NCBI GenBank assembly: GCA_027576995.1
Contig: JANBQC010000010.1
Span: 81,614 to 145,613, forward strand
Source: Dimargaris cristalligena
Taxonomy: Eukaryota; Kickxellomycota; Dimargaritomycetes; Dimargaritales; Dimargaritaceae
Length of the DNA: 64,000 nt
Direction of reading: 5' to 3'
Shown: positions 10,080 to 22,904 of the stretch, one piece after another
Layout: each line of letters begins with the position of its first letter
Position numbering within the stretch: position 1 is the stretch's first letter
The notes under the pieces: generated by a model
The model's input: only the letters and a program-made list of their open reading frames with translations
Told to the model about the DNA's origin: nothing
Databases searched by the model: none
Translations under genes and position numbers: made by a program

Positions 10080-11292
10080 CTTGCTGGAAACGGGGAAGGT
10101 AAGGTAAGGTAGAGTCGGAAGAGAGGAGTCGGTTGGGGGAATCGAGATGGGATAGTAGGTAGAGATGAGAGGTTAGTTCAGATTCATAGGATAAAGAGAT
10201 GGGATAGTTATACCCTTGTAGGTGAACAGCGGGAAAGTTAAGGGGATAACATGGTATGGCCTAGAACGCAGCCCCGCTTGGGCAAGTGGCACGATTACGC
10301 TCCCTCCGCACGCCAACTAGCCGCATCGAACGAACCGCTGGGACAATCCCGGAAATCAACAAATGGATGGATGGGTTGGTCAGACACGAAGGTGGCTAGT
10401 GTATATACATTTGAACTGGTAAGCCAAACGGTGGTATACCCACTTGCGAGATGTATCCATCCATCCATCCATCTACACACTGACAAGTATCGATGGTCGA
10501 TCGGGCATCGGATGTGAGCGATTCGGAGGCTGTACTAGTCGGCGGCGAGAGGGCGAGTCGTTGCTATCGTTGAAATCGGCATAATGCACCGCTAGCGGGG
10601 GTAGGATAAACCGGCGAGGTGGCGGATAGTAGGAGCAGCATAGCGGAAACTAACCTGGTGTATGAATCGACTACAGTCAAGGAAGTGAAAGAGGAAGGAC
10701 AGGATGAGTGCACCTTATTACAATATCTTTATAATTAGTCGTCTCCCTAGTTTGCTCGCCCACTATAATTTCAGTGGGATGCCTCTCAAGTGGACGAGTA
10801 GCTCTAACTAATATTTCCACCATGCAAATTGGCTGCTAGACGGTTGCTCAAGGCACTAGAAGCAGAACCAAAGTCACCTGACTACAATTCGCCAGGCTGG
10901 CCGGTTGGCTACTAATATGATGAGTGCTATATACACACAATTACCCCTAACGCCCCCACCGTGTCTCCCCCCCCCACCTATCCATCGAAATCCAATCAAA
11001 CACCAATGGGTGGGAGGGAGTGCCCTGGAAACCCCCCACAAAACTAACGGATGGGTTCGTTGAGCACAGAGTACTGTAAAAGTATGGCTGTAACGAGAGG
11101 GGCGGCCCCATTCGATTGGGTGGAACGAATTCTACTATATATTTTTTTTTTGGTTTATAGCTCATAAGCATCTTCCTGTCTCTAGTTCCTTTACCCGGGA
11201 ATTCCGTCCATTATTGAGTTATTTGACCCTTCTCCCCATTTGAACCTCGGTACATTACCCTTATTTACTCCCGTGTAGTCGAACCTCGAGCC
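10080..11292. promoter_or_regulatory. Divergent region between RPS15 and METTL2-like gene
   Basis: This 1.2-kb spacer probably holds both promoters. The RPS15 side has a possible 5'-UTR intron acceptor (10084-10085, minus strand). A short (ATCC)4 repeat lies near 10455-10470. ORFs here show no coding character. Specific factor sites are not identifiable. Confidence 0.4.
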
Positions 11293-12751
11293 ATGACCGA
11301 TACCCCAAAGAAGGAGACGAGTAGCGTCCTGGAGTCCCAAGCCGATCCCACGGCCTCCTCCACGTTTGGCTGCCGTATTCTGCGCGATGAAGCCGAGGTA
11401 TTTACCCAAAACGCGTGGGACCATGCCGAATGGACCGAAGAGCAAGAGGACCTTGCTCGGAACAAGGTGGAGCTGCAAAAGCAGAATCCCGTACCCCTAG
11501 CCGACCAGGACCAATACAACGAGAACCCCGCCCAATACTGGAACGAGTTTTACACCCGCAACGAAAATCGGTTTTTCAAGGACCGTCGCTGGTTACGGGT
11601 GGAATTCCCCGAATTATTCGCCACCCCCCCTGCCGATTCAGCGGACCCCGATAGCCTGGCCGAACCACCGACTTCGGCACCAAAGAGCAACGGCGAGATC
11701 AAGGAAGGAGCGGCTACCAAGAACCCCCAAGACCGGTTTAACGTCATGGAAATCGGGTGCGGGGCGGGTAATGCCTTCTTTCCTCTACTGGCCGAGCATA
11801 CCCACCCCGACTTCTTCGGTTACGCTTGCGATTTTTCGGAAACTGCCGTCCAGGTGGTTCGGGATAGTCCCCACTATGACCCTACCCGTGGGGAGGCCTT
11901 CGTGTGGGACCTGACCAGCCCCCATTTGCCGACCCAGGTCCAGGCCGGGACCATTGATGTGATTCTCCTAGTCTTTGTAATGTCCGCGATCCATCCCGGC
12001 CACTGGGATCAGGTTATGCAGAACTTAAATAAGGTAAATTTTACTACTGCTGCTGCTATTATTATTATTTGGCGATGACCTACAATTAGATTCTATAGAA
12101 CCTAGAATGGCTAACCCAAGCATGTTGATATTTTACGATTGTGTCATCCTAACCTCATATGACTGATTAGTTACTGCGACCGGGCGGCATTATCCTATTC
12201 CGAGGTAAGTATCACTTTATTATATATAGTGACTATATATATATATATATATATATACGATTTCAGTTGGAACTGCCCGCTGTACTAGAAGGGAGTGCTA
12301 CCGGGATTAGACGTGGTTTGCTCATAATTATTAACTGCGTGTATTGATGCTAAATGCGATTTATAGACTACGGACGGTACGATATGGCACAACTGCGATT
12401 CAAGAGCAAGAGATTGTTGTCAGACAATTTTTATATCCGGGGTGACGGTACGCGGGTCTATTTCTTCACCAACGGTAAGTACGCCCTGCAAAAGATTGAT
12501 TAGAGCATTCGATCTGATTGTGATAATATATACCAAAGTAGTCGTTTTAACCGCTGTTTCGTGTTATTGACTTACCCAAACACTATATACATGTAACAGA
12601 ACAACTAGCGGAGCTATTCGGCAAGTACCTTCTCATTGAACAAAATGCAGTTGATCGACGACTTATCGTCAACAGACATAGGCAGATTAAGATGTTCCGA
12701 GTTTGGCTGCAGGGTAAATTCCGGAAGCCTTTAACCTCGTCCACCAAGTAG
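11293..12751 (+). CDS. TRM140: tRNA N3-methylcytidine methyltransferase, METTL2/TRM140 type, four exons
   Basis: SAM-dependent enzyme expected to make m3C32 in the anticodon loop of some tRNAs. The model is join(11293..12033, 12171..12204, 12367..12474, 12600..12751). It gives 344 aa, phases are consistent and all introns are GT-AG. The N-terminal family block is [15 protein letters not shown] with [21 protein letters not shown]. The SAM motif I is [15 protein letters not shown] (residues 152 on). Later blocks are [53 protein letters not shown], and the ending [21 protein letters not shown] typical of METTL2. There is no actin-binding fusion as in budding yeast Abp140. Exon 2 is only 34 nt. 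Intron 2 contains a (TA)12 repeat. Confidence 0.93.
12234..12257. repeat. (TA)12 microsatellite in METTL2 intron 2
   Basis: Uninterrupted TA dinucleotide repeat between the exon 2 donor (12205) and the exon 3 acceptor (12366). Confidence 0.9.
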
Positions 12752-12770
12752 TAGCCTGCTCGATGACCTG

Positions 12771-13424
12771 CTATTGGACCTCCGAGGCATTGCGGAACGG
12801 TGACGGTATTTTGACACTTTCAATGGCGACCATCGGATTTGTAAATATTAAATATTATTATTAGTAGTATTTGGTCAGACCGGAATAGTTAAGTCATTCA
12901 CATCGCGGGACGTTTCCATTGAGCTGGGGGTCAGGAGTCTTCCAGGGTTGTCTCCAGAATTATAGCCAAAAGTCTAACAGGACGAAAATTTTCAGCAAAA
13001 AGTTCATACCGATGGCGGAATGCCCCTCCCCCCAAGGTTTGTGATTGCGTACTTCTTGTTGACTTGGCAGAGGGGATTAGCGGCTTTCTAAGTCTAGAAG
13101 GAACACTGACCATTTTAAAAATAAATAATCTATTAGGAACAGGTCAAGATGGGCCTCTTATTTTTGGGTAATCGACTCTGATAAGCACCGCCTAATAGGG
13201 GTATTTTAAATTAAGAAGAGGGAGGAGAGGACTTACTTATCCGTCGCCGGGCCAATTGTGGCTGGAGCGCGCCACCAACGAACCGGATTGGTTAGCCCAG
13301 GGGGAAAACGACAATTTAGTATACCATGACAAGGAAAACCTGCCTGGTATATATTCCGACAAAGGGGGGAGGGGCGCCACCCAGTGAAAACCAGGAGGCT
13401 GGAATAGAAAGGCAGGCAGGGGTT
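12771..13424 (-). other. Unresolved exon-like sequence (possible small gene or decayed copy)
   Basis: On the minus strand there is an acceptor-like TTCTATTCCAG (near 13399), an open block with donor GTAAGT (13230-13225), an acceptor CTTAG near 13092, a block read as KAANPLCQVNKKYAITNLG, a possible donor GTATGA and acceptor GTTAG near 12970, then TFGYNSGDNPGRLLTPS. Both blocks are open in more than one frame. The phases do not join cleanly, and the upstream block hits TAA exactly at its donor. I cannot name a family. Confidence 0.2.
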
Positions 13425-15195
13425 GATGGACCAATTAGAATGGAGGGTTAGACAATATACCCCGCTGGCCTATGGAATGCATTTTAATATACGGGAGATT
13501 AAGGACCCTAGTATAGAAAGGTGATGTAGTTTATTAATGAAGAAATGGATCCTGATCAGGTTTAATTATTTGAAAAACTACTGCGCTAGATGTACGGCGA
13601 AACTAATAAACCAAGGTTCGATTTACATGGTACGAAAAAAAACAACACCCCTAGCTACCCATGTGCGCTGGGGTAATATATATATATATGTACATTTGTC
13701 TACATCTCAACAACTTTTGCATTCCTCCGCTTCCCATTGGATCTCCCCACAATTCCGCTCATTCTTTAAATCATTAACTCTACCCCCTCTCTCTCTATAT
13801 ATACATATTCCACTGATATTATCCCTCAGCAGACCCGCACATAGTCCTGCAGCCTCTTACCAGCTATACTGGGTCGTATCCAGGCTCTTTACCCATGCCC
13901 TTCTTAATCGGCGTTGGGGACCCGCTTACGCGGCCTGTCTGTATTAAGAATCTTATTCCCTTGCATTCGTCATCCACACCCACACCCACACAAATGGTGG
14001 TCGAGCTCCATTCAGTATGGAGTAAAGGATATTCCCTCAACCCGATTGGGAATGGGCCCGGTCTTGGCATGCCATTGAGAAAGGGGTATCTATAGTCTTT
14101 TGGAATTCTGACAAATCATGTCGACCTTTCTATGCAGCGGACTAGTTCAAAGTCCGCCCGAAGGATTGGTAGGGTCGGTTGCGTTGATAATTTCTGGTTA
14201 GTGGTGTGGTGGAATGCACGTATTGATTGGCTAAAGCCCAGCCAGCGGGGCTCTGATTTGATTGGGACTGGGCTATCTAATGAACACTACCGGCATTTAA
14301 AGAGACGCTGCTGGTCATGTTGACGGCATTCGGGGTTGGTCTTCCGTCTCGAACGCGTCTTCCGAAGAACTGGTAGAGGGTATCCATTGAGTTAGGGAAG
14401 ATTCGGTGTTCTTCGGCCTAATGAATTAAACCCGGCCTGATTTCTACGACATGGCAATCGTCGCAAGTCGCTCGTTGTTAAATGCCGGGGGGATTGCCTA
14501 GCGCCTCATTATTTCAGTCGCCCCACACTCAGTAGGTCTCCTTCAATCTCCTGCCTCAAATGGCTTCATTTTCATTTTTCATTTGACCTTCCCTTCCCCT
14601 CACCTCGCAAGGCAAACATTCTATTGAATTAATCACCCATTGCATTGCTGATGCATTCACTTGTGGCTCAGCCGGCCAACTCCTAGGATATTAATACTCC
14701 GCCGCCTCCATTATACTACACTAATCCGCATTAGTTGGTTTGTACTTTGATGGAACAGATTATTCTGCCCGTATTTGTTGGCCCTTTACTTTCCTCATTC
14801 ATCCATACCCGCTCGCCTAGTGCCTATATCCCGTGGATTTTTCCTCCCCCTGGCCGTCACTCGCTCCTTAACTATCCCCTTGTGGCTCTACTGTAGATTC
14901 TCTTTTTTCATTCCGGCTGTCCTCATTGAGGCATTCTCTCGCAGGCCTGCTCGTTCGTCCGTGCAACCGGTTGGACCTATACCAAGCCGTTATTCTGAGG
15001 TGTCTCGCACTCTGCAACTTACCGGCGCGTGCAAGTCGGTTGAGGCGACGGCTCTACGGTTGCACCACTTGCCTTGTACCCCCCCACCCAACCCTCCATT
15101 CGCAGCGGACCAAGTCTACCGTTGGTGCACTTACTTACCGCACGACTAGGTCGCTTGCCTCGTTGGCATATATATATATATAGTACTTCGTCTAG

Positions 15196-15203
15196 TATAA
15201 AAG
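15196..15203 (+). promoter_or_regulatory. TATA-like box upstream of P4-ATPase
   Basis: TATAAAAG followed by CCCC, about 540 bp before the start codon. It sits at the head of a CT-rich leader. Spacing to the ATG implies a long 5' UTR or an unseen leader intron. Confidence 0.3.
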
Positions 15204-15745
15204 CCCCTTGGATATGTTACCTCCCGTTTTCTTACTTTCTATAGTTGCTGCTCACTCGACTCCTCTCCACCCCTCTCAACCAACTTTTCCCCTCCTAAAC
15301 CCTCATCGGTCTCGGCTACACCGCTATCCTCAGGGGCCTCCAGAGTCCAGCCGCGTATAAGTGATAAGAGTGACCCTGGTTTCGGGGTCTTATCCATCTA
15401 CTATTACTCACCGCTCCTCCTGGTCTTTACCTCGCCCATTCCCTTCTGTTTTGCGCATATACGCCTGCTACTAGTTTCAAAATACCTTCCTATAGGTTAC
15501 ATGGGTCAGCCTTGACCTCCTAGTTATTCTTTACCACCCCCGTCTCTCCTCTATTGCATTGCTCTCCCCGTCTCTGGAATACCTATTTCGAGTCCAAAAG
15601 TCGGCCCTATACCTACCACGCCACTCCCAGCCGCCCTCTATCACCAACAAAAAAAATCTCCGAAGCTGACCCATATCTATCGGTCGCGTGTACACGCCCC
15701 CCGCATTTTCCCTTGACTTTATTATATTACTTCTTCCCGCCTTCC

Positions 15746-18700
15746 ATGCGCTCCAGAGCGTCTCTGCCAAGTGAAGGCACCGCTGCCACCCTTGGCGGTA
15801 CTTCCCAACAGACCCTCTACGAAATGGCCCCTCCCATGGACGCTGACCAAACTCCAGCCGCTCGGAATCCCGTCGGCACCCCGCCCTCGGCTGCCCTCGC
15901 TCTCCCCAGCCCTAGTATGTCCCGTGTGATTCACAGCGAGGGCCGACACTCCCTGAATCTGTCTGGTGAACTTCGTCGCCGGCTCCTCGACGAGTCCCCG
16001 CTGCACCCCTTGTCCAAGGGCCCCTCCGCTGTAGCCATGGCTCTGAGTCGGTCCCTACCTTCCCCCATGCCCCTGGGAGCCGCCCCGTCGGAAGTCGCGG
16101 TGGCCTTGAATTCCAACCTAAATCGCCTACTGCGGCATAAACCTAGCTTCTCCCAGTCGTTCGTCACCAGCACCAACGGCTCCATCAGTTTGGCTGATAT
16201 GTCATACGACCTACCCGACACCTACCAGGTCGACTTTAACTGCCCCGATTCGGATTTAGCCAAGCGATACAAGTATCCCACGAATTACCAACGCACCACC
16301 AAATACACCCTACTGACTTTTCTGCCGCTCAACCTGTTTGCACAGTTCCGCCGCTTTTATAATATTTATTTCCTACTCGCCGCCATTTTCGTCTTGATCG
16401 TACCATCCCTTGATCCCGTATCCGAAGTACTTCCTCTATGTATCGTTCTCACCATCACTGCCGTCAAAGACGGAACCGAAGACTACAAGCGGTATCATCA
16501 GGATCGACGTGTCAACAGCCTGGAATACATCACTGTTAGTCACGGCGAGCGCATGCCCATTCTCTCCAAGGATATTCGACCGGGTTATATCATTTACCTC
16601 CAAAAAGGCCAGACCGTACCCGCTGATTTGATTCTGCTGAGCACTAGTATAGAGGACGGCACCGCTTTCGTTGAAACCATGGATCTGGATGGTGAAACCA
16701 GTCTCAAGCGGAAGGCAGCCATGCGGTTTACCCAACCCTTCGCCACCGATGCCAAAGTTTCCACCTTGCGGGGTCGCATTCAGTGCGAATTCCCCAACGA
16801 AAAGCTCGACCAAATTGACGGCCGGGTCCATTTTCATCGGGCGTATGCTTCCGAAAAACCCTCCGTGCTTACTCCCGAAGGGGGGTCATCCGACCCGCCG
16901 GACACCAGCGTCCAGCCCTTCACAGCCGACAACGTGCTGCTGCGCGGTACGCATCTGCGGAACACTGACTTCATCTACGGCGTGGTAGCGTACGCCGGGG
17001 TCGACTCCAAAATCATGCGCAACCTCAAGAATACCGGCCTCAAATTCTCCACGATGGAGGGTCGCCTCAACCGCCTGATTATCGCCATCTTCGTATGGAA
17101 CGCTATTATGCTGACCGTCAGCGTGGTCCTGTCGTTGGCCGACTCGGTAAGTACCTTCGGGATTGGTTGGAGGGGGATTGTTCATTCATTGTTGAGCTTC
17201 GCTGGTATTTTTTTTAACGGGCGGTCCATGGTGTCCATCCCTTCCCATTCTTCCGCTCCCTCATCTTTTGCTTTTTGGCACTGGTTTTCTAAGTGGCGAT
17301 CCTTGGCTGCATTAGGAAAGGATACATTGAGCCGTGTTTCGGCTCTTGGCGAAAATCTATTTAATGGCCCTCAGATATCATTTGAGAGAATGGGGAACAT
17401 CGTTTGCTGGGTCAACCTTTCCCTGCCATATTCCTTCATTCCGACTACAGTGCGATTGGGCATTCTGTGTTCCTCACTGACTTCCCACCCACATACTAAA
17501 TTATTTATCTTACCATCTGTTCCCTGCTATGCATGTACACCTTTCTCCTAACCTGCCCATGCCCTAACCTATTCTTAGTCCCGCTCCAAGGCCTGGTACC
17601 TCGGCGACCAGTCGGTGGTCCCCACGGAGGTATTATCCCAGTTCATGGTGTTCTTCGTGCTGTATACCTTCCTGATTCCCATCTCCATTTTTGTTTCGAT
17701 TGAACTGGTGCATATCCTCCAGGCCCTGTTCATGCGGTGGGACCGCCGTATGGTGTCGTTCCGCCCCTCGACTAAAGGTACTGCCGTCGAAAAAAAGCAC
17801 ATGCATGTCCATAATACCAACCTGCACGAGGATTTAGGGGCCGTCGAATACATTTTCTCCGATAAGACGGGGACGTTGACTAAAAATATCATGACGCTGT
17901 CGAAATGGGGTATCGGCTGTCGGGTTTTCGATGAGGCCGAGGATCCGGGTTGTCTCGGCGAATACATCCGCACCCTCGACCCCAGTTCCCCACACTACCA
18001 GCAGTACACACGCTTTTGGCAGACCATGGCGCTGTGTCACTCAGCCATTCCCGTCCAGGAGGAAACCGGAGAGAAGGCCACGCTGGCCAGCCTAGTCTAC
18101 GAGGCCCAATCCCCCGACGAATCCGCTTTACTGAGCGCCATTCGCAACAATGGGTTTATTTTCCACCAACGGAACAAGCGGTCCATGGAAGTATATCGCC
18201 AGGAGCTCGAGGGGGATGTCCCCGTAACCGATGCGAAGCATCCCCCCTATACGTGGCGGGACTCACCCGTTCGCCTGGACCGGTTCGAACTACTCTTTAC
18301 TTTCCCCTTCTCCTCCGACCGCAAGCGTATGTCCGTTGTGGTACGCACCCCTGAGGGCATCCTCTTGCTCTGCAAAGGGGCCGATAATATGATGATTCCC
18401 CGGCTTTGCTCGGAGACCACCGACCCCGCCCAGCTTGCCCATACCGAAACGTCCATCCACCAGTTTTCATTGGCCGGTCTCCGTACCTTAGTCGTTGCGG
18501 CACGCGCCCTCACCGTCAGCGAATTTGCCGAGCTCCAAAACGTGATGGAACAGGTCCAGTGCGCTCTTTCCCACCGTGAACAGCGCTTAGCGGAGGTTGC
18601 CGAATGGATCGAAACGGACCTCGAGCTGCTGGGCTGTACCGCCATTGAAGATCGTTTGCAGGACCAGGTCCCCGAAACCATTGAGTATCTGCTGCGCTGC

Positions 18701-20071
18701 GGTATTAAGATTTGGCTCCTTACCGGGGATAAACAGGAAACGGCCGTGAAGATTGGCATGAGCTCCCACCTGATTACTTCCCAGATGAACCTGATGGTAC
18801 TCAACGCGGCCAATGAATTGGAGTGCGCCGAAAAACTGGACGAGTTCATCACGATTGCCGAGGGCCGGGAAGATGGCGAAGAGAACGCCCTGGTGGTTAA
18901 CGGGGCTACTCTGGAGTATGTTCTAGAGGATGTACCCCTCGCTAAGAAATTCCTCCGGTTGGGAGTGACTTGTCATTCGGTGATTTGCTGCCGAGTCACC
19001 CCGCTGCAAAAGGCCCGCGTGGTCCAGCTGGTCAAGAAACGTCTACAGAAGGTGACGCTGAGTATCGGCGACGGGGCCAACGACGTGTCCATGATCCAAG
19101 TCGCCCATGTGGGGGTGGGAATCGAAGGTATGGAGGGGGCCCAGGCCGTCCGGGCCAGCGACTACTCCTTTGTCGAATTCAAGAGCCTCCGCCCTTTGAT
19201 TGCGATCCACGGCCGGTACTCGTATATCCGGATGGCCAATATTGTATTTTATTCGTTCTACAAGAACATTGTGCTAATCACGATCCAGTTTTGGTTCGGC
19301 TTTAACAACGCGTGGTCGGGCCAGACGCTCTACTTGGACTATTTCCTGACGCTGTTCAACACGGTGTTTACCTGTCTCCCACCGGTCGTGGCCGCGTGCT
19401 TTGATAAGGACGTTGACGAGCGGCTGGTCTTGCTGTATCCCGAACTCTTCCGGCAGATCCGGAATAACGTATACTGGAACTGGTGGGTGGTTGGTCACTG
19501 GGGGGCCAGTGCGTTGTGGCACTCAGGAGTCATTTACGGTTGTCTTATTTTTCTGCAACAATCCTCGGTGACGTATGCGTACGGCTCGGGCATGAGTTAT
19601 CTCGTGCAGGAATACTTCGTGGGTACGGTCCTCTTTTCGGTGGTGACCGTCAAAGCCTGCCTACTGATGCGGCACTGGGTCTGGCCCTCCGTCTTCGGTA
19701 TTGGCATCACCGTGGTGGTCTACATGCTGATCCAGTTCGGTTTCGAACTGTTCAATTTCGTGGACAAGGGCACTTTCGGTGATGTCCACCGCATGCCGGG
19801 TCTGTGGCTGGTTAGTATGCTGGCCGTCGTGATGTGTCTGTTACCCGATGTTGTGGTTAAATATTGGTGCCATCAGTACCACCCCGAGGACGCGATTATT
19901 GTCCGCGAACGGGCACATCTCCTTCGAGCCCAGGCGGCCCGGAATCGCGTAGACGGCGAGGGTGGTCATTCCCCTCGTGAAGGTGGTAATGGTGGTGATC
20001 ACTCGGATGATGGTGATAGTGTCTCCCAATCCCTCACTTTAATTACCCGGAATTCCGAAAGTTCCTCCTAA
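15746..20071 (+). CDS. P4-type ATPase (phospholipid flippase, Drs2/Dnf class), two exons
   Basis: Flips aminophospholipids or lysolipids from the exoplasmic to the cytosolic leaflet of Golgi, endosome or plasma membrane. The model is join(15746..17146, 17579..20071), 1297 aa; the first in-frame ATG was chosen. The N-tail is long and Ser/Pro-rich (about 150 aa). Then come NYQRTTKYTLLTFLPLNLFAQF before TM1-2, DGET at 315-318 in the A domain (the P4 form of TGES), and a TM4 motif PISIFVSIEL. The phosphorylated Asp is D562 in SDKTGTLTKN. KGADNMM and LTGDKQETAVKIG lie in the N/P domains, with GDGANDVSMIQ at about 964. The C-terminal six TMs are complete. The C-tail ends in a Gly/Ser/Asp-rich stretch. 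The 432-bp intron falls in the exoplasmic TM3-TM4 loop and is open in frame for most of its length. A Cdc50-type partner is expected but not seen here. Confidence 0.95.
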
Positions 20072-21102
20072 ATAAGTGGGTCTCTACTGTCACCTTTTCA
20101 CCCCCCCCCCTCCCTCACTGTCTTGTGTACTTCGCATGGCTCACTTGCTGTTTGACATTAACCAGCCCGGGTTGTTGAAGTTGGACTTTGGCTGTTCCTC
20201 CATAATTTGAATAATGCATACCTATAATTCATTATTCCCTATTTCACATTTTATACCCCCTTCTCATGTCTACTAAATTTATTTGCCCAATTTTTGATTT
20301 CTTTTAGATTTTTGCCATGTCCAAATTTTTTTATATAGTGTTTATGTGTTGTTGTTTTTTTGAACCTTTGTATTAATATGAATTGATGTCTTGGTTTGTT
20401 CCATATATTTAAATTTGTTGTTGTTGTTGTTTTCTCGGCTTACAACTCTGTTTGAAACACCCACGTCTCCTGTTTATTTGACCATCAAGCATAGTAAATG
20501 TTTACCTAATCGCATTAATAAACTAGGTCTATTATTTACATCTAAACAGCAGCTTTCAGCCATGTGAGTACTATGTACCAGATTATTCAAAGTACTCCCC
20601 CCTATTCTCTAACCCGAAATGTGCCCCATTAGATTATTCTACTTGCTCTATCCATGATTATCATGTGTGGTTGAAATATGACAGCTTTGGCTAATGATAC
20701 CGACATACACCCCTCTATACTCATATTGATCACGAAATGTTTTTTGAAATTCGGACATGAGTTCATTAATACGGACAATTGCGGGTCAAGTTAAAATCGC
20801 GGGTAGGGAGGAGAAAAGGGGAGGCGAGTATAAAAACCTCAGAGAAGGTGCAGTAGATAGAAGTAGACCAAAAAAACTAAAAGAAATGCTGCCTAGTATT
20901 TTAAATATCCAATTGATATATAGAAATGAAAGAAAACACTAGCGGACAGATCCCCACCATAGTTTACCTATACCATCTCAGCAGTCCTCTCTCTCTCTCT
21001 CTCTCTCGTTAGCTTTACCCACCCACCAACTAAACTACATTTGACATTATGGTAACCGCAGGAAAAACGGGTAAGCGAAGGGGTGTGTGAGTGTGTGTGC
21101 GT
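20072..21102. other. Intergenic, convergent 3' ends
   Basis: T-rich 3' flank of the flippase (20270-20430, with TTG and T runs), then a (CT)n microsatellite at 20987-21007. No gene seen. Confidence 0.6.
20987..21007. repeat. (CT)n microsatellite
   Basis: CT dinucleotide run of about 10 units in the spacer before the BAR-domain gene stop. Confidence 0.85.
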
Positions 21103-22403
21103 TTAGTGGTGGTTATGGCTATCCCGGTAGAGAGCCTCCTGGGTCACCTGGAGTTCGTCGATTTCGGGGGCCAGTTCGGAGAGCAAGTCACTGGCTTCCT
21201 TGTAGTACCGGAGCTGCGCGGAGACCAGCTCGGAGAGGTTGCGGAGGGCTTCGGGGGATTCGACGACGGCCTTCATCAGGGACATGGCCTCTTCGACCAC
21301 GGCGACGAATTCGTCTTCGGCCTTGAGGATTTCGTGCTGGGCCTGGTCGGTCTGGTCGGGGCGGGTGGGGTTGGTGCTGCGCAGGGCATTCTTGGTGGCG
21401 TCCAAGGCTAACCGACTGGAATAGACGTTCTTGCGGGCCTTGAGGGCCAGGGCAATGCTGGTGTTCAGGTTGTTTTGGACGGGGTCGGTGAACTTGAGGA
21501 GAACTTCGTCGTCCAGGTTCAGTTTGGCTTCGCCGATTTTCTCCTGGATGGAGCCGAATTTGAACAGGGCGGCGCCGTAGGGTTCCTCGAGACCAACGGT
21601 TTCGGAGGCCTTGAGGGCGGTCCGGCCCATGCCGTGGTAGACGGTCTTGGGGATGGGTTCTTCAGTGGTTTTGGGCGATACTGGGCCAGCGGCTTCCTCC
21701 TGGCCGAGGGCGGCGTGCTGGATCTTGCCACTGACGGAGCGGGAGAAATCCCAGATGGACTCACCGATTTGGTTCATGTCCAGGGCCAGAGGGGCCGCGG
21801 TATAGGTCTTACTGAGGCGGACCAGAGCCTGCTGGATGTTTCGGACGGCATCAAAGCGCTGGGGGTGGGGAGGAATGGTAGTAATGATGGTAACGGAGAT
21901 ATGGTTAGGATAGGGATGACGAGTTGACTATATTTGACCTCTAGGAATGGGATAGCTAAGTGGAACTGACCCTCGGTGAACGATATAGATTAATATCTGG
22001 GTAAAAGGTGATTGATTATGCAGACTTACGCGTTCCAGGTCGTTATATTCCTTGGGGAGTTCGGTCACTTCGGTAGCGGTACCCATCTTTTCTTGGGACC
22101 ACTAGGGAGGGAGAAAAAGAAGGGTCGTTTAAATAGACATGGGGTGTATATATAGATGTATCTAAAGATATTATGAGTGAGTGAGTCGAGGGGTATCTGA
22201 TAATTCAGGCCGAAAGGGGCTGCTATATGCCCCGGGGAGAAAAAACGCTGCAGTTTAGGGAGCCGTTCCCTAGGCCATGCAGGCAGACCTGGCCTGGGGT
22301 GGAAAAGAGTTGTACAACATACCTGTTTGACCTGGGTGAAGCTCCGGTTGAGCTTCTGGGCGAAGGGGTTAATCTTCTGGCTGAAAGACTGGAAGGAATC
22401 CAT
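21103..22403 (-). CDS. BAR-domain protein, Gvp36-like, three exons
   Basis: Predicted membrane-curving BAR protein similar in layout to yeast Gvp36 (Golgi/endocytic vesicles). The model is complement(join(21103..21858, 22030..22101, 22323..22403)), 302 aa, all junctions phase 0. It starts MDSFQSFSQKINPFAQKLNRS, and exon 2 ends LPKEYNDLER joined to RFDAVRNIQQALVRL. The remainder is almost wholly helical and charged, with SVSGKIQHAALG, NLDDEVLLKFTDPVQNNLN and LRYYKEASDLLSEL characteristic of the BAR arrangement. There is no SH3 domain, unlike Rvs167. The start is supported by the short first exon with donor GTATGT. The assignment to the Gvp36 subgroup rather than another BAR group is from memory of sequence style. 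Confidence 0.82.
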
Positions 22404-22606
22404 GGCGGAATTAGACGAAAGAGGTTAAGTATGGGAGAAGAGTTTAGGCGAATCAACGAAATGGCCGATAATTATTCGAAACTAGATAAGGAGAATGGTA
22501 AGGAAACAAGAAGTACTTGTGAATGGGGGGATTAGTTGCTAGTCAGAAAAGAAGCTGAGGAGGGCAGCAGAGCAGATGAGAGTGGCAAGCGGTATCAGAG
22601 GGCGTC

Positions 22607-22628
22607 GTGTGTGTGTGTGTGTGTGTGT
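22607..22628. repeat. (GT)11 microsatellite
   Basis: Perfect GT dinucleotide run, followed by TATATATG, upstream of the BAR-domain gene. Confidence 0.9.
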
Positions 22629-22885
22629 ATATATGCTGCTGAAATGATGATGATATATGCTTATAAGCAGCTGGCGGCTTTGTTATGGTGGTGGTTCTTA
22701 AGCTGGGCGGGGGAAGTGGGCGCCAAATATACGTCAGAGCAATAGGAGGCGGGTATATAATTTTATAATGGTACTGGTGGATTGGCGGGTTTCTCTTTAA
22801 CGCCCTAGCCAGCCAATCATCGTCACTTGAGCCTTCTAATTTGATGCGGATATCAACGTCCAGAGACTATAGATATGCGGATTCT

Positions 22886-22904
22886 TATATATATATATAT
22901 ATAT
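22886..22904. repeat. (TA)n microsatellite
   Basis: TA dinucleotide run of about nine units in the divergent spacer. Confidence 0.9.

Larger units (their letters stand above)
12752..15745. other. Intergenic, 3 kb, with unresolved minus-strand exon-like pieces and the flippase promoter
   Basis: Bases 12771-13424 on the minus strand show local coding-like composition with splice-like signals, but no single consistent frame (listed separately). From about 13.7 to 15.7 kb the plus strand becomes strongly pyrimidine-rich, as a promoter or leader of the P4-ATPase would be. I see no tRNA and no recognised gene. Confidence 0.45.
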
